This document shows positions 17,952 to 25,926 of a DNA stretch of 64,000 nucleotides, in pieces. Location of the stretch: contig VGTH01000023.1 in NCBI GenBank assembly GCA_016874755.1, forward strand, positions 1 through 64,000. The letters run 5' to 3'. This DNA comes from Deltaproteobacteria bacterium. Lineage in GTDB: Bacteria > Desulfobacterota > Binatia > UBA9968. Both the position numbers and the translations under genes were made by a program. Every line of letters starts with the position of its first letter. The first letter of the stretch is position 1. The notes beneath the pieces are model-generated. The model did no database searches and was not told the DNA's origin. It saw only the letters and a list, made by a program, of their open reading frames with translations.

Positions 17952-19852
17952 GGAGCGGGACTCCGCTGAGATTCGCTAAAGCGGTTATCAAACCGCACCG
18001 TGAGAATTCGGCGCTGATTCCCGCTGCGCTCAACATCGCCCTCTTGCTGACCGCGGCGACTAGCGCGCTATTCCTATTGTGGGCGGCGTCGCATGCGGTT
18101 TCTTGGGTCGGACTCGTCAGCGCTGCGATCGCTTTTTCCTTCGTCAACAACAGCATGTTCTCCTTGCTGCACGAGGCGGTGCACGGCCAGTTTCATCGCA
18201 ATCCAAAATTAAACGATGCCTTTGGCCGCATGGCCGCGGTGTTTTTCCCGACCTCCTACTCCATGCAGCGGGTGTTTCACCTCGGCCATCACCAGCGCAA
18301 TCGCAGCGCGGTGGAGCAGTTCGATTATCTTCATCCGGGCGACAACAAGTTTTTCAAATATGCCCAGTGGTACTCGATCCTGACGGGTTTATATTGGGCG
18401 TTCGTGCCGTTGGGCTGCGTGGTTTATCTGCTCGCGCCGTGGGTGTTGCGCTCGCGGGCGCTGCGCTCGAAGGAGTCCAAGCTGGCGCAGCAATCGAGCG
18501 CCGATGCCATGTTCAGCGATTTGGAAAAAGCATCGCCCTGGTGGATGCGCGCGGAGGTTGTCTTGGGCGCCGCGGCTCAGTTTGGATTGATTTATGCGCT
18601 CGACCTAAGCTTGATTGGATGGGGCTCTTGTTACGCTGCCTTCGCCTTCAATTGGAGCTCGCTCCAATACGCCGATCATGCCTGGTCGGTGCTCGACGTG
18701 CGCCAAGGCGCCTGGAACCTGCGCGTAAACAAAATCGTCCAATACCTGTTTCTCAACTACCACCATCATCTAGCGCACCATCAGCGTCCCGAAGTACCGT
18801 GGCTTTATCTGCCGCGCTACGTCGATTTCGCCGCGCCACGGCCGCGCTTTTTGTCCGTGTACCTCAGCATGTGGCGCGGCTTGCGGCCGTTTCCCGACGG
18901 GAATTCAATGGGCGCCGCTCCCTCGCTCGCGAGTCCGAGGCGCGCCGAGTTGACTTGCTTGCGCTTTAACGCGCGCTTTATTCGGCGTCACCTGCGGTAT
19001 CTCATTGTGTTTCTCATCATCTGCCGTTATTCCCTGTTTCGCTGGCGCGCCACGCGCTCGGTTCGGTTTACTTACGCTTTGGCGCAGCATCTTGACGATG
19101 TTCTCGATGGGGACTTCAAAATTCCCGGTGAGCCGGGTGATTATGTCGATGCCGTCATCGGGCAGTTAGATACGGGAAATTTCGCATCGACCGACCTGGG
19201 TAACCTGACCCATTGTGTGGCGGTGGAGTTGAAGAACTTACGTTCCGAACGCGACGAGCCGCTTGGCGAATTGATCGAACTTTTGCGTGTCATGCGCTTT
19301 GACCGGGAGCGGGTGCGCCGGCGGCTGTTGCTCACGCGCGAGGAATTAGCCGAGCATCACCGTCAGACGTTTCATCATTCGGTCAATTTAATGTTGATCG
19401 CGGCCCGCGCCGAATTGCGCGCCGTGGATGCACAAGATCTGGTGCGCGCTTTCGGCTGGTGCTCGACCCTGCGCGATCTGCCCGAGGATATCGAGAAAGG
19501 GCTGTTCAATATTCCCAAGGACGTCGTTGAGCGGGCGATGGCGGAGGGTGCCAAACTCAATTATGCCTCGCTAACGAGTACGGCCGCGGTGCGGCAATGG
19601 ATTCGTGAGCTCCATGGCGAAGGGAAGCAGCATCTCGTTTGGTTTGTTGAACACAGCATTGCACTGAAACATCAATCAGGGGCACGCATCCTGGCGCTTT
19701 TTGCCAAGTCCATGGCTGGTTTTCATGGCCGTTACATCAAGGCCCATGCGGAATTTTTTGCGGATTCTGAAGTTTTCGCTGGCGTCGCGAAGGATACGAC
19801 TGTCCCAAAGGTCGACACGGTAAGTCCAGCGGAAGATTGGAAGGCGACATGA
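17948..19852 (+). CDS. Membrane fatty-acid-desaturase domain fused to a squalene/phytoene-synthase-like domain
   Basis: A 634-residue two-domain protein. Residues 1-320 form a membrane di-iron desaturase/hydroxylase with histidine boxes HEAVHG (75-80), HLGHHQ (111-116) and HHHLAHH (272-278) and several membrane helices. Residues 340-634 resemble trans-isoprenyl head-to-head synthases: a first acidic motif LAQHLDDVLDGD (DDxxD at 383-387) and a second STLRDLPEDIEKGLFNIP (RDxxxD at 509-514), 127 residues apart as in squalene and phytoene synthases. Known enzymes of these classes are separate proteins. I infer a coupled isoprenoid-forming and oxidising enzyme. It overlaps both neighbours by ATGA. 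Confidence 0.8.
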   Translation: MRSGTPLRFAKAVIKPHRENSALIPAALNIALLLTAATSALFLLWAASHAVSWVGLVSAAIAFSFVNNSMFSLLHEAVHGQFHRNPKLNDAFGRMAAVFFPTSYSMQRVFHLGHHQRNRSAVEQFDYLHPGDNKFFKYAQWYSILTGLYWAFVPLGCVVYLLAPWVLRSRALRSKESKLAQQSSADAMFSDLEKASPWWMRAEVVLGAAAQFGLIYALDLSLIGWGSCYAAFAFNWSSLQYADHAWSVLDVRQGAWNLRVNKIVQYLFLNYHHHLAHHQRPEVPWLYLPRYVDFAAPRPRFLSVYLSMWRGLRPFPDGNSMGAAPSLASPRRAELTCLRFNARFIRRHLRYLIVFLIICRYSLFRWRATRSVRFTYALAQHLDDVLDGDFKIPGEPGDYVDAVIGQLDTGNFASTDLGNLTHCVAVELKNLRSERDEPLGELIELLRVMRFDRERVRRRLLLTREELAEHHRQTFHHSVNLMLIAARAELRAVDAQDLVRAFGWCSTLRDLPEDIEKGLFNIPKDVVERAMAEGAKLNYASLTSTAAVRQWIRELHGEGKQHLVWFVEHSIALKHQSGARILALFAKSMAGFHGRYIKAHAEFFADSEVFAGVAKDTTVPKVDTVSPAEDWKAT

Positions 19853-20907
19853 GTGGCACAACGCCCGCTGAAGTTATTGCCATTCGCCCAGAAGCGCTTC
19901 GCGCGCCGCCGGCTACGGCTTTCGTTAAGTTTCCGGCCTCGTGGTATCTGTTCTCGACCGCGGTTGACTTGACGGAAAAGGCGGTGGGCAAGTCGATGTT
20001 CGGGCGCAAGCTCGTGGCATTTCGCACCGCGAGCGGCGTGCCCGTAATCATGGATAGCCGTTGCTCGCATCTCGGTGCCGATTTGAGCAAGGGTCACGTC
20101 GAGGGGGAAAACATTCGCTGTCCGTTTCACGGCTGGGCCTACGGAACGGACGGCCAATGTCTGGCGATTCCCAATGCCAATCACATCCCGGCGTTTGCCC
20201 GGCAAATGGCCTATCCTGTCGAGGAGCGTCATGGATTGATATTTGTTTTCAACGGGCCAGAGGCTTTGTTCCCGCTGCCACGATTTGCGGACGAGGCGAG
20301 CGATGGCTGGATCGCCGAGAAACCGGCGCGGTTTCTGGCCGAATGCTCTTGGTACATGGTGGCGGCCCATGGCTACGACCGGCAACATTTTGCCACCGTC
20401 CATGGCCGCCAGCTCATCGGGCCGTTGGCGGTCGATTGCCCGGCGGTGTTTGCGCGCCGCAGCTGCTACACGGCGGAGATCGTCGGCGAGAAATATTACG
20501 ATAGGACATTGCGCCGATTGTTGTCGCGCCAAGTGACGATCTCGATTACGACTTGGGGTGGGAGCTTGGTCATGATCACCGGTGACTTTGGCCGGGTGCA
20601 GAGCCGATTTATGATCGTGTTAAATCCACTGGACGATCACCGCACGGAGTGCTCGGTGATCGTCGTTAAAAAACAAAGCGAAAGGGCGCTCGGCAAATTG
20701 CTTTGGGATCCGTTCAGCCTCGCCGTGCGAAAGCTACTGACCCGCGGCTATCTGGTAGACGAGGTGTCCAGCCTCGGCCGTCCGCGCTACGCGCCGCAGC
20801 GTTTAATCGAAGCGGACCGTGAGATGATCGAATATTTTCGCTGGGTGGCTGCACTGCCGCAGTCGAAGTCAGATGTTTTACCTCATCTCGTGGGTTCCGC
20901 TTTGTAG
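19849..20907 (+). CDS. Rieske non-haem iron oxygenase
   Basis: A 352-residue oxygenase alpha subunit. The Rieske [2Fe-2S] ligands are Cys72, His74, Cys91 and His94 (RCSHLG, CPFHGW), and the mononuclear iron site is the D-x2-H-x4-H in GYDRQHFATVH (Asp177, His180, His185). The ATG overlaps the stop of the desaturase fusion (ATGA). Rieske oxygenases of this size act on sterols, aromatics or alkyl chains. No ferredoxin or reductase partner is encoded nearby. The stop codon TAG lies inside a palindromic repeat, so the C-terminus may have been altered by its insertion. Confidence 0.9.
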   Translation: MSGTTPAEVIAIRPEALRAPPATAFVKFPASWYLFSTAVDLTEKAVGKSMFGRKLVAFRTASGVPVIMDSRCSHLGADLSKGHVEGENIRCPFHGWAYGTDGQCLAIPNANHIPAFARQMAYPVEERHGLIFVFNGPEALFPLPRFADEASDGWIAEKPARFLAECSWYMVAAHGYDRQHFATVHGRQLIGPLAVDCPAVFARRSCYTAEIVGEKYYDRTLRRLLSRQVTISITTWGGSLVMITGDFGRVQSRFMIVLNPLDDHRTECSVIVVKKQSERALGKLLWDPFSLAVRKLLTRGYLVDEVSSLGRPRYAPQRLIEADREMIEYFRWVAALPQSKSDVLPHLVGSAL

Positions 20908-20927
20908 GGGCGACCGGTTGGCCGCCC
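20904..20927. repeat. GTAGGGGCGACC palindromic repeat overlapping a stop codon
   Basis: GTAGGGGCGACCGGTTGGCC with the following GCCC forms a short palindrome. Bases 20905-20907 are the TAG stop of the Rieske gene. The same family occurs at 62182-62206. Confidence 0.75.
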
Positions 20928-21022
20928 TCCCGACAAAATGACACAGCGCCAACCCTCTCAGAGCCCAGGTGCATTTATCCCAACTTAATACTATCATTGA
21001 CTCTGTTTCTGGTCAGGCTTGC

Positions 21023-22408
21023 ATGCCGCGCTCAAACTTTCACATTACGCTGATCTCCCCCAAGGGGCCGCTCTATCGTCACCGCGGCGGTATTTTTAAA
21101 CAATCGCTGCGCTACATGCCGCTAACGCTGCCGACACTGACGGCCTTGGTGCCGAAGGAGCTGCAGGCGACAGTGACCTGCATCGACGAAGGCATCGGCG
21201 ATGTCGATCTGAATCTGCACAGCGATCTCATCGGCATCACCGTGATTACCGGCACTGCGCCGCGGGCGTACGAATTGGCCGATCATTTTCGCTCGCGCAA
21301 TATTCCGGTAGTACTCGGCGGGCCGCATGTGACTTTGATTCCCGACGATGCGCAGCCGCACGCCGATAGCGCCGTCGTCGGTTATGCCGAGGAAGAGTGG
21401 CCGCGCTTGCTGCGCGATTTCGCCGCGGGTCAGATGAAGCCGCGCTACACGCAATCGCCGGATTTGGAATTGACCGGCTATCCGCTGCCCGACCGTAGCG
21501 TTTTGCCGCGCTGGAAATATTCGACGTCCAACGTTTTCGAAGCCTCGCGCGCCTGTATTCACAACTGTTCGTTCTGCGTCGTGCCGGCCGCCTGGGGACG
21601 CAAGCCTTTCAAGAAACCTGTGGCTGCCATCGTTGAGGACATCAAGCGGCAGCGGGCGCGCCGGGCGATTTTCATCGATCTGAATCTGATCTCGGATAAA
21701 GAGTACGCCGCCGAGCTGTTCACGGCGCTGATTCCCTTGAAGATCGAATGGTACGGTCTAGCAACCACGATGCTGTGCGACGATATTCCGTTGTTAGATT
21801 TGGTCGAGCGCAGCGGCTGCCGCGGCCTGCTCATGGGCTTGGAGTCGATCTCCAAGCGCAATCTGCGCACGAGCAGCAAGGGCTTCAACGATCCGGAAAA
21901 ATATCCGCAAGTCGTCGAGCGATTGCACCAGCGCAGGATTGCGCTGCAGGGCTGCTTTGTCTTCGGACTGGACGAAGACACGCCGGACGTTTTTCTCAAG
22001 ACCGCGGAATTTGCCGTGAAGGCGCGCATCGATCTGCCGCGCTTCGCGGTGGTTACGCCCTTTCCCGGCACCGATCTGCATCAGCGCCTGGATCGCGAAG
22101 GGCGCATTCTGACGCGCGACTGGGAGCGCTACGACGGCCAGCATGTCGTCTTTCAGCCGCTGCAGATGAGCGTCGATCAATTGCAGCGCGGCACCGAGAC
22201 GGCGTGGAAGTATGGCTATAGTTGGAGCCATATGGCCGAACGGCTGCGCTACACGGCGGCGCCCTGGCACGTGGCGCTGTTTACCAATCTCAGTTACCGC
22301 TACTACGCGCATCGGCTGCACAAATTTTACAACTGCGATTGGATGTCGTCGCCGTTGTGGCAAGAGTCCGGCGCTAGGGCGCGCGCGCTTGCACCGGCTT
22401 CTAAGTAG
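21023..22408 (+). CDS. B12-binding-type radical SAM protein (first copy)
   Basis: A 461-residue radical SAM enzyme with an N-terminal cobalamin-binding-like domain (1-140, with VVLGGPHVTLIPDDA) and the cluster motif ACIHNCSFC (Cys178, 182, 185). A C-terminal region (MAERLRYTAAPWHVALFTNL) resembles the tail found in BchE/HpnJ-type enzymes. This class does methylation, ring contraction or oxidation at unactivated carbons. The start at MPRSNFHI is preferred; a GTG 18 codons earlier is possible. It shares the plus-strand run with the second radical SAM gene. Confidence 0.88.
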   Translation: MPRSNFHITLISPKGPLYRHRGGIFKQSLRYMPLTLPTLTALVPKELQATVTCIDEGIGDVDLNLHSDLIGITVITGTAPRAYELADHFRSRNIPVVLGGPHVTLIPDDAQPHADSAVVGYAEEEWPRLLRDFAAGQMKPRYTQSPDLELTGYPLPDRSVLPRWKYSTSNVFEASRACIHNCSFCVVPAAWGRKPFKKPVAAIVEDIKRQRARRAIFIDLNLISDKEYAAELFTALIPLKIEWYGLATTMLCDDIPLLDLVERSGCRGLLMGLESISKRNLRTSSKGFNDPEKYPQVVERLHQRRIALQGCFVFGLDEDTPDVFLKTAEFAVKARIDLPRFAVVTPFPGTDLHQRLDREGRILTRDWERYDGQHVVFQPLQMSVDQLQRGTETAWKYGYSWSHMAERLRYTAAPWHVALFTNLSYRYYAHRLHKFYNCDWMSSPLWQESGARARALAPASK

Positions 22409-22454
22409 TTTCGTCATGCTTGTAGACAAAACGTGCTTCAGGGAATGCCGGATT

Positions 22455-22552
22455 GTTTCCCCCTTTGACAAAGGGGGACTAAGGGGGATTTGTCCCTGTG
22501 GGCGGAAGAAAATGCCCGCTTGCCCCGCCTTTTCAAAGCGGGGAATCAACGA
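22455..22552. repeat. CCCCCTTTG...CAAAGGGGG palindromic repeat
   Basis: CCCCCTTTGACAAAGGGGG at 22459-22477 and a second hairpin-forming arm (GCCCCGCCTTTTCAAAGCGG) at about 22528-22547 lie between the two radical SAM genes. This is the same family as the element inside the GNAT gene at 24465-24574 and the one at 36434-36589. Confidence 0.8.
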
Positions 22553-22580
22553 GTGCTGACGCAACCGCGGCTTGTTGTTT

Positions 22581-23999
22581 ATGCAACCTTCGGGTAAATC
22601 CCAACCGTTTCGCCTCACCATCATCCACCCCTGCGTTGGCCGCTTCGTCGGCATGAAGCGCTACATCCGGACTTGGCAGATGGAGCCGATCCCCGCCGCG
22701 ATGATCGCAGCGTTGAGTCCAGCGGCTGTGGAAAAACGATTCTACGACGATCGCTTCGAGCCGATTCCCGTCGATGAGCCCACCGACCTGGTGGCGATGA
22801 GCGTGGAGACCTATACGGCCAAGCGCTGCTACCAGATCGCCAGCGAATATCGCAAGCGCGGGGTGCCGGTGGTGATGGGCGGGTTTCATGCATCGCTCTG
22901 TCCCGATGAAGTCGCAGAGTATTGCGAGACGCTGGTCGTCGGCGAGGCCGAAGAGCTGTTTCCCGAGGTGATCGATGACTATCGCCACGGGCGGCCGCGG
23001 AAGATTTACCAAAGCCAGCAGCGGCCGCGCTTGGTCGTAACGCCAGACCGCTCGATCTTTTGCGACAAGAAATATTTGCGCATCAAGCTCGTCGAATTTG
23101 CCCGCGGCTGCCGCTTTCGCTGCGATTTCTGCGCGATCCAATCCTTCTTCGACGGCACACACAATCACCGGCCGGTGGACCGGGTGATCGATGAGATTCA
23201 ACAGGTGCGCCGGCCCGGACAGATGTTTTTCTTCATCGATGACAACATCACGTCGAGCCTCGACGATGCCAAAGAATTAATGCGTGCTTTGATCCCGCTC
23301 AAGATTCGTTGGGTCAGCCAGTCGGCGATCAACGTAGCCTGGGATGAAGAGGCGCTCGATCTCATGCAGCGCAGCGGCTGCCAGGGGATTCTCATCGGTT
23401 TCGAATCGCTGCACATGGACACGCTGCGGCAGATGAAGAAGGGCTTCAACATGCTGCATGGCGGGCCGGCGGCGGCGCTGGCCAATTTGCGCCGGCACAA
23501 TCTACGTGTCTACGGGACGTTCATATTCGGCTACGATCACGACACCGCGGAGACCTTCACTCAAGCAGTTGAGTTCGCCAAAGAGCAGGGCCTGTTTATC
23601 GCTGCGTTCAATCACATCACGCCGTTTCCCGGCACGCCGCTGTATCAGAGAATGCAGAAAGAAGGCCGACTCTTGTTCGATCCCTGGTGGTTGGACGAGC
23701 GCTACGCCTACAACATGATCCCGTTTCAACCAAAAAATATGTCGCCCGAAGAGCTGGCGGATCATTGCGTCGAAGCGCGCCGCAGCTTTTACTCCTGGCC
23801 GAGTATCTTTAAGAGATCGAGCCAGCCGCTGCATCTGCACAGCCCCTATATGCTGGCTAATTTCTTCATCATCAACGCCATGCACCAGTGGGACGTAGAA
23901 AGCCGCAACGGGCTGCCGCTGGGCGATCGCAATTGGCATGGGCAACTCATCAAAGCAGACACGAATCGCTACTCCGCTAAACTCGGGGCGTACGCATGA
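22581..23999 (+). CDS. B12-binding-type radical SAM protein (second copy)
   Basis: A 472-residue paralogue-class enzyme of the preceding one, but not a close duplicate. The N-terminal domain (10-140) carries VVMGGFHASLCPDE, and the [4Fe-4S] motif is GCRFRCDFC (Cys177, 181, 184). HITPFPGTPLYQRM parallels VVTPFPGTDLHQRL in the first copy. The ATG at 22581 was chosen over two TTG codons just upstream; no ribosome site is obvious. The stop overlaps the start of the GNAT-like gene (ATGA). It probably performs a successive or alternative carbon modification in the same pathway. Confidence 0.88.
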   Translation: MQPSGKSQPFRLTIIHPCVGRFVGMKRYIRTWQMEPIPAAMIAALSPAAVEKRFYDDRFEPIPVDEPTDLVAMSVETYTAKRCYQIASEYRKRGVPVVMGGFHASLCPDEVAEYCETLVVGEAEELFPEVIDDYRHGRPRKIYQSQQRPRLVVTPDRSIFCDKKYLRIKLVEFARGCRFRCDFCAIQSFFDGTHNHRPVDRVIDEIQQVRRPGQMFFFIDDNITSSLDDAKELMRALIPLKIRWVSQSAINVAWDEEALDLMQRSGCQGILIGFESLHMDTLRQMKKGFNMLHGGPAAALANLRRHNLRVYGTFIFGYDHDTAETFTQAVEFAKEQGLFIAAFNHITPFPGTPLYQRMQKEGRLLFDPWWLDERYAYNMIPFQPKNMSPEELADHCVEARRSFYSWPSIFKRSSQPLHLHSPYMLANFFIINAMHQWDVESRNGLPLGDRNWHGQLIKADTNRYSAKLGAYA

Positions 24000-25186
24000 A
24001 CCGGTTTGAATTTGGCCTCGCCGAGCCTAGCGATGATGCCGTGCTGCGCAACTTGATGGCGGCAACGCCCTCGGGTGGCAAGGTGGTTGTCTCTTTTCGG
24101 CGCGAGCCGAGTTATTTCGATGCGGCTGTGGTGGAAGGCCCGTTCCGTCAAACCATCGTGGCGCGTGACCGGGAAAGCGGCTGTGTTGCCGCAGTGGGGG
24201 ACCGCTCCGTGCGCCAGCGTTTTGTCAATGGCGTGCCGACGCCGATCGGTTTTTTGAGCAACTTGAGAATTCTACCGCAGTATCGCAATCAGTCGATTCT
24301 AGCGCGCGGCTTTCGTCATCTGCGTTGTTTGCACCGCGATGGGCGTGCGAGGCTCTATCTCTCGACTATAGCTAAAGGCAACCAGGTCGCGGCATCCGCG
24401 CTGACGACCGGCCGCGCTTGTTTGCCGAGGTATCACTATGCTGGTGACTACCACACTGCGGTGATCCCGCTTCGAAAGAACCCCCCTTTGAAAAAGGGGG
24501 GTAGGGGGGATTCTAACCCTTCGCGCGAAGATCAAATCCCCTGCTATCCCCCTTTTTCAAAGGGGGAAGCGGGACGAAACGGCGTATTCGTGCGGGAGGC
24601 AAAGCCTGAAGACGTGTCTCGGTTGATCGAATTCTTGAATCAGTCTGGTCAGGTACGCCAATTCTTTCCGGTGTACGGTGTTGCTGATTTTTTCAGTGCA
24701 TCAGGTAGTTTTCGCGATTTGCGTGAGAGCGACATACTATTAACCTTTCGTGGCTCCGAGATTGTCGGCACCTTGGCTTGTTGGAACCAAATCGCCTTCC
24801 GCCAAACCGTAGTCGAGAGTTACAGTACCGCCGTGAGTTGGGTGCGGCCATTGGTAAATAGCTGGGCGCAACTGCGCGGCGCAGTGACTTTGCCAAAGGC
24901 AGGAGAGCCGTTTCGTTTCGTGAGCGGCGCGCTGCCGCTGGTGAAAAACGACGATCCGCAAATTTTCGAGCCGCTGCTACAGGCGGCGCGTTCCAATGTA
25001 AGCGATCCGCGCGCCGAGTATTTGTTAATCGGCCTGCACGAGCGCGATCCGTTGCGTCCGGTGGTGGAAAAATATCAAACCACCATCTACTCGGTTGGAG
25101 TCTACTATGTTTGCTGGGAAGAGGGTGAGTCTTTGCGCGCGCAGTTGGACGACCGGCCGCCATACCTGGAGCTTGGGTGCCTCTAA
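23996..25186 (+). CDS. GNAT-like acyltransferase with an in-frame palindromic insert
   Basis: A 396-residue protein with two GNAT-like halves. The first shows PIGFLSNLRILPQYRNQSIL and the second starts VFVREAKPEDVSRLIEFLNQSG. Between them, residues about 158-193 (NPPLKKGGRGDSNPS to PPFSKGEAG) are encoded by a palindromic repeat at 24465-24574 that keeps the frame. The insert sits at the domain junction, which could explain its tolerance. The gene is coupled to the radical SAM gene by ATGA. The acyl donor and acceptor are unknown; N-acylation of an amine is the family's usual chemistry. Confidence 0.75.
   Translation: MNRFEFGLAEPSDDAVLRNLMAATPSGGKVVVSFRREPSYFDAAVVEGPFRQTIVARDRESGCVAAVGDRSVRQRFVNGVPTPIGFLSNLRILPQYRNQSILARGFRHLRCLHRDGRARLYLSTIAKGNQVAASALTTGRACLPRYHYAGDYHTAVIPLRKNPPLKKGGRGDSNPSREDQIPCYPPFSKGEAGRNGVFVREAKPEDVSRLIEFLNQSGQVRQFFPVYGVADFFSASGSFRDLRESDILLTFRGSEIVGTLACWNQIAFRQTVVESYSTAVSWVRPLVNSWAQLRGAVTLPKAGEPFRFVSGALPLVKNDDPQIFEPLLQAARSNVSDPRAEYLLIGLHERDPLRPVVEKYQTTIYSVGVYYVCWEEGESLRAQLDDRPPYLELGCL
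24465..24574. repeat. Palindromic repeat inside the GNAT-like gene
   Basis: Outer arms TCCCGCTT (24465-24472) and AAGCGGGA (24567-24574) enclose CCCCCCTTTGAAAAAGGGGG and CCCCCTTTTTCAAAGGGGG arms with a GATC-containing centre. It is a full copy of the family seen at 22455-22552 and 36434-36589, here wholly inside a coding frame with no stop. Confidence 0.88.
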
Positions 25187-25188
25187 CC

Positions 25189-25926
25189 ATGAGACTCCGC
25201 GCGCAGGTAATTCCCATCGCTGAAGTCGCGAGCCGCCGGCGCGACGAGATGTTCGCGTTGATGGAGCAATACTATGCGGGCATGAAGCGCGAGACTTTCG
25301 AGAACGATCTCAGTGAGAAGCAATGGGTCATCGAGCTCATTGACCAAGGGACACAAGAGTTGCGCGGCTTTTCGACGCAGATGGTGATCGCTGTGGAAGT
25401 GCGCGGGCAGCCGATTCGCGCGCTGTTTTCTGGCGATACGATCGTCGACCGTGGTTGCTGGGGACAGAGTGTGCTGGCGCAGGCCTGGGGACAGTTGGCT
25501 TTGAGCTTGATCGACGACAACTCGCCGCGGGATTTGTTTTGGTTTCTGATCAGCAAGGGTTACAAGACTTACCGTTATTTGCCGGTATTCTTTCGCGAGT
25601 TTTATCCGCGCTTTGACGCCGTCACGCCGGAGTGGGCGCGGAAAACCATCGACGTGTTGGGAGTGAAAAAATACCCGGCGCTCTACGAGCCGTGGCGCGG
25701 CATCGTGCGCGCCGAGCCATCGGGTTGTCGGCTTCGTCGTGGCGTTGCCGAGCTTGCGGATGCGCGACTGCGCGATCCTCATATTCGATTTTTCAAGGAG
25801 CGAAACCCTGGTCACGGTCAGGGCGATGAGCTTTGTTGCCTCGCGCCGATCACGCGAGAGAACTTTTCGCTCGCGGCGGCGCGACCGCTGCGCGGTGAAG
25901 CGGCGGCATGGAGCGCGCTCGGATGA
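25189..25926 (+). CDS. GNAT-fold-like protein of unknown substrate
   Basis: A 245-residue protein beginning MRLRAQVIPIAEVASRRRDE, placed 2 bases after the previous stop. The segments MFALMEQYYAGMKRETFENDL and FSGDTIVDRGCWGQSVLAQAW resemble acyl-CoA N-acyltransferase folds, with the second in place of the usual acyl-CoA loop, but the classical R/Q-x-x-G-x-G/A motif is not clear. KGYKTYRYLPVFFREFYPRF is the longest conserved-looking stretch. Its last four bases overlap the GH3 start. I infer a second acyl-transfer step in the cluster; identity is uncertain. Confidence 0.65.
   Translation: MRLRAQVIPIAEVASRRRDEMFALMEQYYAGMKRETFENDLSEKQWVIELIDQGTQELRGFSTQMVIAVEVRGQPIRALFSGDTIVDRGCWGQSVLAQAWGQLALSLIDDNSPRDLFWFLISKGYKTYRYLPVFFREFYPRFDAVTPEWARKTIDVLGVKKYPALYEPWRGIVRAEPSGCRLRRGVAELADARLRDPHIRFFKERNPGHGQGDELCCLAPITRENFSLAAARPLRGEAAAWSALG

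Noticed and set aside
19732-20532. Antisense open frame of 266 codons over the desaturase-fusion/Rieske junction
   Set aside because: It is opposite two clear enzymes that hold recognisable motifs; its own sequence has no motif and arises from third-position GC.
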